From: FEN-1297 sp964498065
GTDB taxonomy: Bacteria > Bacteroidota > Ignavibacteria > Ignavibacteriales > Ignavibacteriaceae
Reading direction: 5' to 3'
DNA length: 17,231 nt
Assembly (NCBI GenBank): GCA_964498065.1
Contig: CAZCFZ010000079.1
Coordinates: 1-17,231 of the forward strand
Shown: one piece after another, positions 1-6,965 of the stretch
Position numbering within the stretch: position 1 is the stretch's first letter
How the letters are laid out: the number at the start of each line of letters is the position of its first letter
Made by a program: the position numbers and the translations under genes
The notes under the pieces: generated by a model
Database searches by the model: none
The model's input: only the letters and a program-made list of their open reading frames with translations
Told to the model about the DNA's origin: nothing

Positions 1-20
1 CTAATGGGGGAAACCTTCAT
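1..20 (-). CDS. Start of a gene leaving the window on the left (possibly DivIVA-like)
   Basis: An ATG at 20-18 overlaps the yggS stop TGA (19-17) in an ATGA arrangement, and a strong Shine-Dalgarno (AAGGAG) lies 5 nt upstream inside yggS. Only six codons are visible (MKVSPI) before the window ends. The overlap and the good ribosome site argue for a translationally coupled gene. MKxSPx is how many short DivIVA-domain proteins begin, and such genes often follow yggS, but six residues cannot establish the identity. Existence of the gene is fairly likely; its function is a guess. Confidence 0.5.
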
Positions 21-721
21 AGGTTCTCCTTCCAATTTTTTGAATAATCTCTTTCACCGAAAATTGCCGAGCCGATCCTTAGCATAGTGGCTCCTTCTTC
101 AATTGCAATTTCAAAATCGGACGTCATTCCCATAGACAGTTCATTAATTTTTAAACTTTCGGTATTTAATCGCTCCTTAATTTTACGTAACTGACCGAAA
201 CTTTTCTTGATTAAGCTTATATCATCGGTAAAAGGAGCTATCGTCATTAGTCCGATAAGTTCCAGGTTTTTAAAATCTTCACAATAAAAAGCAAGATCCT
301 TTATTTCACTATAATCGGTTAAACCCGATTTTGTTTCTTCATAAGAAGTTTTAATCTGTAAAAGAACTTTTTGAATTTTATTTTTTTTAACAGCGTATTT
401 ATTAATTTCAGAAGCTAATAAAAGTGAATCTACAGAGTGAATATATTCTGCGGAATTAACTACGAACCTGACTTTATTTCTTTGCAAATTACCTATAAAG
501 TGCCAGGTTATCTTATCTCCCAGTCTTTCATATTTAATATCTAGCTCTTGAGCCCTGTTTTCACCAAAGTCTTTAATTCCATTACTGAATGCTTCATTTA
601 TTTCTTCAATTCCAAAATTTTTCGAAACGGCAATTAATTTTACTTCGGAAGGATCACGATTAACTTCTAAGCATTTCCTTCTTATTTTTTCTTTAACGCT
701 CTGTAAATTTTCAGTTAGCAT
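17..721 (-). CDS. yggS: YggS/PLPBP-family pyridoxal-phosphate-binding protein
   Basis: A 234-residue single-domain protein of the alanine-racemase-like TIM-barrel fold, the usual length for YggS/PLPBP. The family binds PLP and takes part in vitamin B6 and amino/keto acid homeostasis in the cytosol; no enzymatic reaction is firmly established. Visible hallmarks are the PLP lysine in AVSK (K34), the FGENRAQEL segment (52-60), WHFIGNLQRNK (73-83), LMTIAPF (158-164), and the C-terminal signature SMGMTSDFEIAIEEG (196-210) followed by RIGSAIFG, which binds the phosphate. There is no clear Shine-Dalgarno before the ATG. It is divergent from pta and translationally coupled (ATGA) to the next minus-strand gene. 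Confidence 0.95.
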   Translation of the reverse strand: MLTENLQSVKEKIRRKCLEVNRDPSEVKLIAVSKNFGIEEINEAFSNGIKDFGENRAQELDIKYERLGDKITWHFIGNLQRNKVRFVVNSAEYIHSVDSLLLASEINKYAVKKNKIQKVLLQIKTSYEETKSGLTDYSEIKDLAFYCEDFKNLELIGLMTIAPFTDDISLIKKSFGQLRKIKERLNTESLKINELSMGMTSDFEIAIEEGATMLRIGSAIFGERDYSKNWKENL

Positions 722-1046
722 AATAAAATTAAGATTGTGAATTTATGGGTTTTATCATCAATAATCAACGTTAAATGATAGGTTCCTTCACAAATTTCAG
801 GTTTTATAAGTCTTTAAATTATAATTAAATAATATGGAAAAATACACTAATCAGCAAAAATTTCAAGTAATTTTCTTTTTCATGATCGAATTGGTCATAC
901 TACTAAAACTTTCGGAATCAGGAATTTGAACCTTAATAATTAGTTATGCTTGTATGATTTTTATAAAAATTTCCTGCACTCAAATATATCTTCACTAAAT
1001 TTCTTAATTTTACAATGTAATTTAATTTTATTTATAGGAAATCATA
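722..1046. other. Divergent intergenic region between yggS and pta
   Basis: This 325-nt AT-rich stretch must hold the promoters of two divergent genes, yggS (minus) and pta (plus). I see no convincing -35/-10 pair, dyad operator or riboswitch-like fold. A 31-codon open frame (834-929) is listed separately as doubtful. The pta ribosome site (AGGA about 8 nt before the ATG) lies at the right end. Confidence 0.5.
834..929 (+). CDS. Doubtful small ORF, 31 residues, one hydrophobic segment
   Basis: ATG to TGA, 31 residues, with a polar start (MEKYTNQQK) followed by a hydrophobic run (FQVIFFFMIELVILL), so it could in principle be a single-pass membrane microprotein. No Shine-Dalgarno precedes the ATG, and a hydrophobic run is easily produced by T-rich DNA, so chance is the likelier explanation. 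It lies in the leader between yggS and pta on the pta strand. Confidence 0.12.
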   Translation: MEKYTNQQKFQVIFFFMIELVILLKLSESGI

Positions 1047-2024
1047 ATGGAAAACTCAATCTTAGACAGTATTAAAGAAAAAGTATCTAAAAAGAAAAAA
1101 ACAATTGTCCTGCCGGAATCTCACGACGAACGGGTATTAAAAGCTGCAGAGATATTAACAAAAGGAAAAATTGCATCGGTAATTACAATAGGCAACGAAG
1201 ATAAAATAAGAGACAGTGCATCTTCACTTAAAGCTGATTTAGCCGGAGTTAGAATAATTGATCCTTTAAAGTCTGATAAATTAAGCGACTTCACAAACAT
1301 TTATTTTAACCTAAGAAGGAAAAAAGGCATAAGCATTGAAGAGGCAAAGGAGACTGTTCAAAAAGATCTGTTCTTCGGCGCAATGATGGTTAAGGAAGGG
1401 ATGGCTGACGGAAGTGTATCAGGTTCGACTGCCGCCACTGCCGATGTACTGCGGGCCGGAATACAATGCATCGGGATGCCCGAAGGAATATCAATAGTTT
1501 CAAGTTTTTTCTTAATGGTGTTCCCTGAAAAAACTTACTCTTTTGCAGATTGCGGCGTGGTTCCCAATCCCGATGCGGCTCAATTGGCGGACATCGCAAT
1601 TTCGACAGCAGAAAATCATGAAAAATTAACAGGAGAAAAACCTTATATAGCAATGTTGTCGTTTTCTACCAAAGGAAGTGCAGAGCATGAAATGGTTGAT
1701 AAAGTTCGAAGTGCACTCAATACCGTAAAAAGCAAGCGCCCCGATCTTTCAATAGACGGCGAATTGCAGTTTGATGCAGCTATTGTAGATTCTGTTGGAA
1801 AGAGAAAAGCACCGGGAAGTGAGGTTGCTGGACGTGCAAATGTCTTAATTTTTCCTGATCTTGATGCAGGCAATATCGGTTATAAAATTGCGCAAAGATT
1901 GGGTAAAGGCGAAGCCATAGGACCAATTATTCAAGGATTAAAGAAACCGTTCTTCGATTTAAGCCGTGGCTGCAGTGTTGATGATATTGTCAATACGGCA
2001 TCAATTGCTGCATTGATGAGCTAA
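1047..2024 (+). CDS. pta: Phosphate acetyltransferase
   Basis: A 325-residue short-form Pta, lacking the N-terminal DRTGG/regulatory domains of the long enteric enzyme. It interconverts acetyl-CoA plus phosphate with acetyl-phosphate plus CoA in the cytosol and, with acetate kinase, makes ATP from acetyl-CoA or activates acetate. Visible motifs are IVLPESHDERVLKAA at the N-terminus, SGSTAATADVLRA (125-137), NPDAAQLADIAISTA (around 173-187), MLSFSTKGSAEH (around 203-214) and GRANVLIFPDLDAGNIGYK (around 262-280), all typical of the PTA/PTB fold. The start is supported by AGGA about 8 nt upstream. No ackA is adjacent. A 10-bp hairpin follows about 105 nt after the stop. Phosphate butyryltransferase is a paralogous alternative, but the motifs fit Pta better. 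Confidence 0.95.
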   Translation: MENSILDSIKEKVSKKKKTIVLPESHDERVLKAAEILTKGKIASVITIGNEDKIRDSASSLKADLAGVRIIDPLKSDKLSDFTNIYFNLRRKKGISIEEAKETVQKDLFFGAMMVKEGMADGSVSGSTAATADVLRAGIQCIGMPEGISIVSSFFLMVFPEKTYSFADCGVVPNPDAAQLADIAISTAENHEKLTGEKPYIAMLSFSTKGSAEHEMVDKVRSALNTVKSKRPDLSIDGELQFDAAIVDSVGKRKAPGSEVAGRANVLIFPDLDAGNIGYKIAQRLGKGEAIGPIIQGLKKPFFDLSRGCSVDDIVNTASIAALMS

Positions 2025-2129
2025 AAGATTCATTACGGATAACATCCGCCGGATCCCGGATACATGATTGTAGATGCTAGATATAGAAAGTTCTGGCAAA
2101 CCCGATCATCTTAAGTAAAATCTATTAAG

Positions 2130-2155
2130 AATGGAGTATAATGTCATACTCCATT
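2130..2155 (+). terminator. Hairpin terminator candidate after pta
   Basis: Perfect 10-bp inverted repeat AATGGAGTAT / ATACTCCATT (2130-2139 and 2146-2155) with a 6-nt loop, about 105 nt beyond the pta stop. It is followed by an AT-rich but broken T-tract (ATTTAATT), so termination may be weak. The stem itself is clear. Confidence 0.55.
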
Positions 2156-2163
2156 ATTTAATT

Positions 2164-2326
2164 AACCTCTTGTTCGAATTAGATTTCATAACACGAAAAC
2201 TGTTAAAACAGTTGCAAAATACAAAGCTGTTTTTATTAACGTCGGTATTAATCCCGGCGTTAACTATATAAGATCTTACATTGTAACCGTCTAAACGGTT
2301 TTTATATTAGTTTCGAACGAGGGGTT
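2164..2326 (+). ncRNA. Candidate structured RNA or palindromic element: closing stem around three hairpins
   Basis: The ends form 15 contiguous pairs: AACCTCTTGTTCGAA (2164-2178) with TTCGAACGAGGGGTT (2312-2326). Two of these pairs, T2168-G2322 and T2171-G2319, are G-T. Inside lie three hairpins: AACTGT/ACAGTT (2198-2203, 2208-2213), TTAACGTCGG/CCGGCGTTAA (2236-2245, 2254-2263, one T-G pair) and AACCGT/ACGGTT (2285-2290, 2295-2300, followed by TTT). All three non-Watson-Crick positions are U-G wobbles on the plus strand but would be A-C mismatches on the minus strand, which favours a plus-strand RNA. A non-transcribed MITE-like palindrome is the main alternative. No known RNA family is recognised. 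Confidence 0.4.
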
Positions 2327-2439
2327 TCATTATTACAATCATCCAAAAAATTAATAAGAACTAACGATAAGAAGTTATTTTCATCGCCTATAAAAAAAAT
2401 TCCGAAATTTTCGATAATAAAAGAAAAATTTCTATTTAT

Positions 2440-2712
2440 ATGTTAAGCAACGAAGAAAAAATAAAATGGTTTGATCAGGCAGTAAAATTTCAATTAGACG
2501 GAATGATTTTTCTGACTATGAAATCCAGGAAAAACGGCGCCGGCGCATGGGCGATAGAAGATGCACAGACAAATAAAGTATTAAACTCCAACATGGAATG
2601 GGAAGACGAGCTTCCCCTCGATCAAAGGGATGAATCATACCTTATTAGAACACGCTTTGAATTTGACGCTGCTCTTGCAATGTTTGAACAGTTTAAAACA
2701 TTTGCGGAATAG
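2440..2712 (+). CDS. Hypothetical protein, 90 residues
   Basis: I do not recognise this protein. It is 90 residues, acidic, without Cys, and has neither signal peptide nor membrane segment, so it is probably cytosolic. Its N-terminal half contains IKWFDQAVKFQLDGMIFLTMKS, and its C-terminal third looks helical (YLIRTRFEFDAALAMFEQFKTFAE). Balanced amino acid use, GC-richer than the flanking DNA, suggests a real gene even though no Shine-Dalgarno precedes the ATG. It lies between the folded element (ending 114 nt upstream) and the REP-like palindromes that begin 4 nt after its stop, so its message would run into the first palindrome. Confidence 0.65.
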   Translation: MLSNEEKIKWFDQAVKFQLDGMIFLTMKSRKNGAGAWAIEDAQTNKVLNSNMEWEDELPLDQRDESYLIRTRFEFDAALAMFEQFKTFAE

Positions 2713-2715
2713 TAT

Positions 2716-2790
2716 AGACACCCAATGTTTTGAAACATGGAATGACTTTTTGAAACATTGGGTGTCTTTCTGAAACGTTGGGTGTTTTGG
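2716..2790. repeat. Left REP-like palindrome cluster
   Basis: Arms 2716-2730 (AGACACCCAATGTTT) and 2753-2767 (AAACATTGGGTGTCT) are a perfect 15-bp inverted repeat with a 22-nt loop. The loop contains a third, degraded copy of the right arm (TGAAACATGGAATGAC), and a further half-copy, TGAAACGTTGGGTGTTTT, follows at 2771-2788. The cluster therefore reads as three tandem near-copies of a roughly 20-nt TGAAACATTGGGTGT unit plus one inverted copy. It lies between the 90-aa gene stop and the transposase stop and may also end transcription from both sides. Confidence 0.8.
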
Positions 2791-2803
2791 TAATTGCCTA
2801 CTT

Positions 2804-3373
2804 TCATCTAAACAATAAATCTTTTATATAACAAAACTGATCTTCCCGGTAGTCTTTTATAAATTGAATATAATCTCCAATTGTCTTAAACTGTTCACGT
2901 ACTATATTCATTTTTAGGCTATCATTGTTTCTTAAACTAACATAATCCATATAACTTGAAAATTCCCATTCTTCTGGTTTCTTTACTAAGTTTTTTCTAA
3001 TAGGATTTAAATGGATATAACGGGAAAGATGTACAAGATAATTATTATCTAGAATATGTTTTGATTTATACCTGCCTTGAAATAAATGACCTACTCGATT
3101 TAAACTTTTATTCACAGCTTTTGTATAGCTATTGGAAATTCTTTGCATTGCTTTCTCAAGTACATAATTATCGTTAGTTTTTACGATAAGATGATAATGG
3201 TTGGGCATTAAGCAGTAACAAATTAAATCAATATCATTTTTAAAAATCCAAGCTATTTTTGATAAGAAAAAAGAATAATTCCTTTCCTCAAAGAAAATAT
3301 CTTCATAATTGTTTCCACGATTATAAACATGATAATAGCTATTTTTAAATGATTTATTTATTCTATATGGCAT
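2804..3373 (-). CDS. REP-associated tyrosine transposase (Y1/HUH, IS200-like)
   Basis: A 189-residue protein of the Y1 transposase family (RAYT type), which nicks single-stranded DNA at palindromes through a 5'-phosphotyrosine intermediate. Visible features are the N-terminal YYHVYNRG (13-20), the metal-binding HUH motif in MPNHYHLIV (H59, H61), the likely catalytic tyrosine in SYTKAVNK (Y83), GHLFQGRYKSK (95-105) and the family-typical RYIHLNPIRKNLV (118-130) and EEWEFSSYMDY (134-144). All key residues are intact, so it may be active. I chose the ATG at 3373, directly before the conserved domain. Frames extending upstream run through the palindrome and the gap and are not real coding sequence. 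REP-like palindromes flank it on both sides. Confidence 0.93.
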   Translation of the reverse strand: MPYRINKSFKNSYYHVYNRGNNYEDIFFEERNYSFFLSKIAWIFKNDIDLICYCLMPNHYHLIVKTNDNYVLEKAMQRISNSYTKAVNKSLNRVGHLFQGRYKSKHILDNNYLVHLSRYIHLNPIRKNLVKKPEEWEFSSYMDYVSLRNNDSLKMNIVREQFKTIGDYIQFIKDYREDQFCYIKDLLFR

Positions 3374-3390
3374 TTCTTTATAATCATTCT

Positions 3391-3443
3391 TAAACACCCA
3401 ACTTTTTTGAATGTTAGACACCCAATGTTTCCAAAACATTGGG
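3391..3443. repeat. Right REP-like palindrome, truncated by the assembly gap
   Basis: An inner half-site, AAACACCCAAC (3392-3402), is followed by GACACCCAATGTTT (3417-3430), whose arm CCCAATGTTT (3421-3430) pairs perfectly with AAACATTGGG (3434-3443) across a 3-nt loop. The sequence breaks off into N exactly at the end of this arm. It is the inverted counterpart of the cluster at 2716-2790. A multi-copy palindrome at the contig edge explains why assembly stopped here. Confidence 0.8.
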
Positions 3444-3543
3444 NNNNNNNNNNNNNNNNNNNNNNNNNNNNNNNNNNNNNNNNNNNNNNNNNNNNNNNNN
3501 NNNNNNNNNNNNNNNNNNNNNNNNNNNNNNNNNNNNNNNNNNN
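3444..3543. other. Assembly gap (100 N)
   Basis: Exactly 100 N, the conventional size for a scaffold gap of unknown length. It separates the REP-like palindrome from the coding end of the permease. The true missing sequence must hold the permease C-terminus if that gene is intact, which would need more than 100 nt. Open frames crossing it are not evidence of fusion. Confidence 0.95.
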
Positions 3544-4544
3544 GTATAACCTGCGCGGCTGCCCATCGCTTTATAAGCTGGCTGGCCGATATAAGGTGTT
3601 GTTTGTGCAACACCGCCGCAGAGTCCTGCAATCAAAGTTGATATAGCTTCTGTTAAAAGAATATTTTTAGTATTGAAATCATCACCGGCTACTTTTGCGC
3701 TTTCCGTAACATTTATTCCGCCCACAATAGTAAGAATTGCAAAAGGCAAGGCTATGGGTAAATATTTTAATGCTTCCACAAAACCGTGAACAAAACCCAA
3801 AGTAGGTACCGGCGCTCCAAGATGAAGCTGCATTGAAGGTGCGGTAAAGCTGGTTCCGAGAAGTCCTAACGGACCTAATATGTAGTAAACAACAGACCCT
3901 ATGAAAATAGCAGCGAATACACCGGGAAAATTTTTGGGCAAATTAATTTTTGCAACGAGCGTGTAAAGAATTAATCCGAGTGAAATCATTCCGATTACAG
4001 GCAGACCGAAAATATCCAGCAGCGGAACAAAGCCGATCAAAGCTAAACCGATTCCGGCAAGACTTCCTAATAATCCTGCTTGCGGTACAATCTTTTGAAT
4101 CCATTCTCCGATAAAAGAGAATATTACCTTTACAACTCCGATAATTATCATCGTTGCCATTCCTATATACCATGTCATCATGGCTGCCTCTTCAACCGCC
4201 ATTCCCTGCTGCTTTAAATACATGAATGCGGGGCCTAACACGGTAAGCACAATACCGATTGTAGAAGGAGTATCCAAACCTAACGGCATTGCGGTTACTT
4301 TAGGATTTTTAGTTTTCTTGGCAAGACGAAATGCCATCCAGGTATAAACTATGTCGCCGAATAAAACTCCGAGCGCAGTTCCCGGGAACATTCTGCCGTA
4401 AACAATATCAGCAGGGTATTTAAACACGAGAATTAAAATTCCGGCAAGGAAAGATAACACTGTAAGATTATCGAACATTAGTCCGAAAAAGCCGTTAATA
4501 TCTCCAACGACAAACCAGCGATATTTAAAATCGGATTGTTTCAT
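3544..4544 (-). CDS. NCS2/AzgA-like permease (xanthine/uracil family), C-terminus lost in gap
   Basis: About 333 residues are visible before the gap. It is a polytopic inner-membrane protein with roughly nine or ten hydrophobic segments, a GDINGFFGLMFDN start, MFPGTALGVLFGDIVY, TAMPLGLDTPS and, near the break, AQTTPYIGQPAYKAMGSRAGY, which resembles the conserved TTPY(I/V) substrate region of AzgA-like nucleobase:cation symporters. The substrate is unknown; nucleobases are the family default. The ATG at 4544 has a good ribosome site (TTGGAG, 5 nt spacing). Related permeases have roughly 430 or more residues, so about 100 are missing, either inside an underestimated gap or deleted by the RAYT/REP insertion. 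It is divergent from the APC permease at 4884. Confidence 0.75.
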
Positions 4545-4883
4545 GTGAACTCCAATTTTTTAAAAGGAATAGTAGATATGAATTATCGGATTGTACAATC
4601 TGAATTATTCTCCCGTCTTTTTTAACAAAATAAGAAATAACCAATTATTCAGATCAAAAAACTTTGGTAAGTTATTTACAATCGAAACTATTATTGTAAA
4701 TACTATTACTAAAATTTCATTCGAGTGTAAAAATAAAGATTAATTGAAAAAAAATCATAATTATTAATTCAGCTTTTAAAAAATTAACTTTTATAATAAA
4801 ATCTATTTATTACACGAATTGATTTGAAGAAACAAATTACTTAAGTTCGATTCAATCTATTAAATAAAATAACTTTTCACTTA
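4545..4883. promoter_or_regulatory. Divergent intergenic region with two dyads between the permease genes
   Basis: This 339-nt region separates two divergent transporter genes. Two perfect dyads stand out: the 12-nt palindrome GATTGTACAATC (4589-4600), 44 nt upstream of the minus-strand permease ATG, and a longer inverted repeat TATTTACAAT / ATTGTAAATA (4673-4682 and 4693-4702, 10-nt spacer) near the middle. Both share the half-site ACAAT/ATTGT, so one regulator could bind both; this is inference. The remaining 180 nt up to the APC start are very AT-rich, with no recognisable promoter or Shine-Dalgarno. Confidence 0.45.
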
Positions 4884-6224
4884 ATGACCGATAAGAATAA
4901 AGATCCGGCGGATGGATCTAATCTGAAAAAAATTCTCGGAGTAGGTTTCGGAATAGCCGTTACAATCGGCGGAACTATCGGTGTCGGAATTTTACGAACA
5001 CCGGGAATGGTTGCAGCTCAATTAGGCAGCGGATGGCTTATAATTTCCGCATGGGTTATCGGCGGAATATATGCACTGCTCGGAACAATTTCAGTAATCG
5101 AACTGGGCACTATGATTCCAAAAGCCGGCGGCTGGTATGTTTTCGTAAGACGGGCTTTCGGTGATTACGGCGGGTTTATTATCGGCTGGAGCGACTGAAT
5201 TGCAACATGCGCTTCTCTTGCTTCAATCGCAATTGCAATAGGAGAATTCTTTGTAATCTTATTTCCGGAATTATCTGTTTTTATTAAAACGATAGCTATT
5301 CTTATTATTTTGCTTTTTTCTTTTATTCAATGGATAGGATTAAGATCAAGCAGCGGGACTCAACAATTGACAACCTTAATAAAAGCAATTGCTTTTTTAG
5401 TTCTTGTTGCTGCTTGCTTTATCTGGGGCGGGAAAATTTCAACCGGAGTAATTTCAACCGTAAAGACACCTTCAACAATAACTGCTGTTTTCTTTGCATT
5501 TGTAATTGCTCTTCAATCAATAATATTTACGTACGACGGGTGGTACAGTGCAGTTTATTTTACTGAAGAAGATAAAAATCCGGGAAAGAATCTTCCCCTT
5601 TCCGCATTGGGAGGAGTTCTGGCAACTATTGTAATTTACCTGCTTGTAAATACCGGCCTGCTTTACGTACTACCGGTTTCAAAGTTAGCCAAATCTGTTG
5701 CGCCGGCTACAGATGCGGCAATAATCTTATTCGGAACAAAGGGAGGGCGGATAATTACCGTTCTTTCTATAGCGGCGCTTATAAGTATATTAAATGCGGT
5801 TTTATTAATTGCAACAAGAATTATTTACGGACTCGGCCGCGACAAACTTTTTACAACTAAAATCACTTCCGTCAGTAAAAGCGGAACCCCAAGGACTGCT
5901 TTATTATTATGCACTATCTTCGTCATAATTTTAATTGCAACGGGAACATTTGAAATATTAATTGCAATTTCCGTGTTCTTTTATGTGGCAAATTATTTTG
6001 CAGGATTTTCCGCACTTTTTATTTTAAGGAAAAAAGAACCTCAACTACCAAGACCATTCAAAACATGGGGATATCCGTGGACGACTTTAATATTTTTAAT
6101 CGGCTCATTTATATTTCTAATCGGAGACATAATTGGGGACCCCTTAAATGCTTTATTCGCTTTAGCATATGTAATTTTAAGTATCCCTGCATTTATTTGG
6201 ATTAGAAAATTGAATTTATCATAA
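4884..6224 (+). pseudogene. APC-family amino acid permease interrupted by an in-frame TGA
   Basis: One continuous frame of 447 codons, the usual length of an APC-superfamily amino acid transporter, is broken only at codon 105 (TGA, 5196-5198). The family's TM1 glycine motif GGTIGVGILRTPG (29-41) is intact. Around the stop the frame reads GWSD-stop-IATCASLASIAIAIGE, where homologues have Trp, so TGG to TGA is the likely change. Downstream, the remaining transmembrane segments continue to WIRKLNLS at the end with no other stop or frameshift. Restart at Met 143 (5310) would lose the first TM segments and is unlikely to give a working protein. Either the gene is very recently inactivated or the stop is a sequencing error. 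The substrate cannot be told. Confidence 0.8.
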
Positions 6225-6271
6225 TATTGGAATTTTACATCTCAAAATTTCAATTAAGTCATCTTACACAA

Positions 6272-6297
6272 AACCTTGAAGGATAATGCGCAAGGTT
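6272..6297. repeat. Dispersed repeat copy 1, a 7-bp hairpin after the APC permease
   Basis: AACCTTG (6272-6278) and CAAGGTT (6291-6297) form a perfect stem around the 12-nt loop AAGGATAATGCG. The 21 nt at 6276-6296 recur with one mismatch, inverted, at 14900-14920, also just after a gene stop. There is no T-run, so it is not a standard intrinsic terminator. An AT-rich 11-bp inverted repeat (6312-6322 / 6364-6374) lies further on in this 232-nt intergenic region and may be low-complexity chance. Confidence 0.6.
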
Positions 6298-6456
6298 AAC
6301 TATTAACATAGAATTTTAATTAAGAAATTTATAAAACACAGATTTATTGAGACAAATCACTTCTAATTAAAATTTTATACCGGGCAACTACTTTATATTT
6401 TTATAATCAATAAGTTTAAATAACAGTTTCAAACGTTCAGAATTAACGGTGAAAAA

Positions 6457-6945
6457 ATGGATGATAAAATAAATGATATTACGGTAAAGGATATTTTCAA
6501 GAAAGATGTCTCTTTATCGGATTACAATGGAAAGGTTTTATTAATTGTAAATGTGGCCAGCGAATGCGGATATACACCTCAATATAAAGGGCTGGAAGAA
6601 ATTTACCAAAAATATAAAGATAAGGGATTTGAAATTTTAGCTTTCCCGTGCAATGATTTCGGCGCACAAGAGCCGGGTACAAATGAACAAATACAACAAT
6701 TTTGTTCAAATAATTACGGAGTAACTTTCAAACTTTTTGATAAATTGAAAATTCTCGGTCCGGAAAAATCACAGCTTTACAAAAGATTAACAAATAATAA
6801 AGTTACACCCAAATCAGATATAAGATGGAACTTCGAAAAATTTATTATCTCAAAAGACGGGTCTATAGTCAGCAGATTTTCAAGCAGTGTAACACCTAAA
6901 AGTGAGAAGATTACTTCGACTATTGAACGGGAATTAAAGAAATAG
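6457..6945 (+). CDS. Glutathione peroxidase-family thiol peroxidase
   Basis: A 162-residue monomeric-type Gpx, which reduces H2O2 and organic hydroperoxides in the cytosol. The peroxidatic residue is Cys, not selenocysteine: C37 in NVASECGYTPQY. The tetrad partners are visible: Q71 in FGAQEPG, and W124 and N125 in IRWNFEKFI. FPCNDFG (63-69) is the second family motif. C83 (QQFCSNNYG) sits where thioredoxin-dependent members carry the resolving Cys, so thioredoxin is a likelier reductant than glutathione; that is inference from the family. There is no signal peptide. The start has GGTGA just upstream. It converges with the TerB-family gene, 20 nt between stops. Confidence 0.95.
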   Translation: MDDKINDITVKDIFKKDVSLSDYNGKVLLIVNVASECGYTPQYKGLEEIYQKYKDKGFEILAFPCNDFGAQEPGTNEQIQQFCSNNYGVTFKLFDKLKILGPEKSQLYKRLTNNKVTPKSDIRWNFEKFIISKDGSIVSRFSSSVTPKSEKITSTIERELKK

Positions 6946-6965
6946 AATTATGTAATAGAATGCAA

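Larger units (their letters stand above)
2025..2439. other. 415-nt intergenic region between pta and the 90-aa gene
   Basis: This region holds, in order, a patch of short GGAT-type repetitive sequence just after pta (around 2038-2090), the pta terminator hairpin (2130-2155), the folded element (2164-2326), and about 110 nt of very A/T-rich sequence up to the ATG at 2440. No promoter motif is convincing in the last part. Confidence 0.5.
2716..3443. mobile_element. RAYT element: transposase gene bracketed by REP-like palindromes
   Basis: A Y1-type (REP-associated) transposase gene is flanked on both sides by copies of the same palindrome family built on CACCCAATGTTT / AAACATTGGGTG. The two flanks are inverted relative to each other: each has an outer palindrome and an inner half-site (TTGGGTGTTT, facing the gene). 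The right palindrome is cut by the assembly gap, so the true right boundary is unknown. This arrangement is typical of RAYT/REPtron loci, where a domesticated HUH transposase handles short palindromes instead of a full insertion sequence. Confidence 0.7.

Noticed and set aside
2716..2790. Tandem TGAAACATTGGGTGT copies as a CRISPR array
   Set aside because: There are only three degenerate copies with no spacer-sized unique sequence, no cas genes, and clear association with a RAYT.
3373..3631. N-terminal extension of the transposase through the N-run into permease DNA
   Set aside because: The frame is open only because the gap is unknown sequence; the conserved domain starts at the ATG at 3373 and the upstream DNA is palindrome and antisense permease.
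5196..5198. TGA read as Trp (alternative genetic code) in the APC permease
   Set aside because: Several other genes here (yggS, the RAYT, DUF2156, pduT) end at TGA, and Trp is encoded by TGG throughout, so the standard code applies.
6497..6709. Minus-strand ORF within the peroxidase gene
   Set aside because: It is antisense to a gene with all catalytic residues in place; no independent support.
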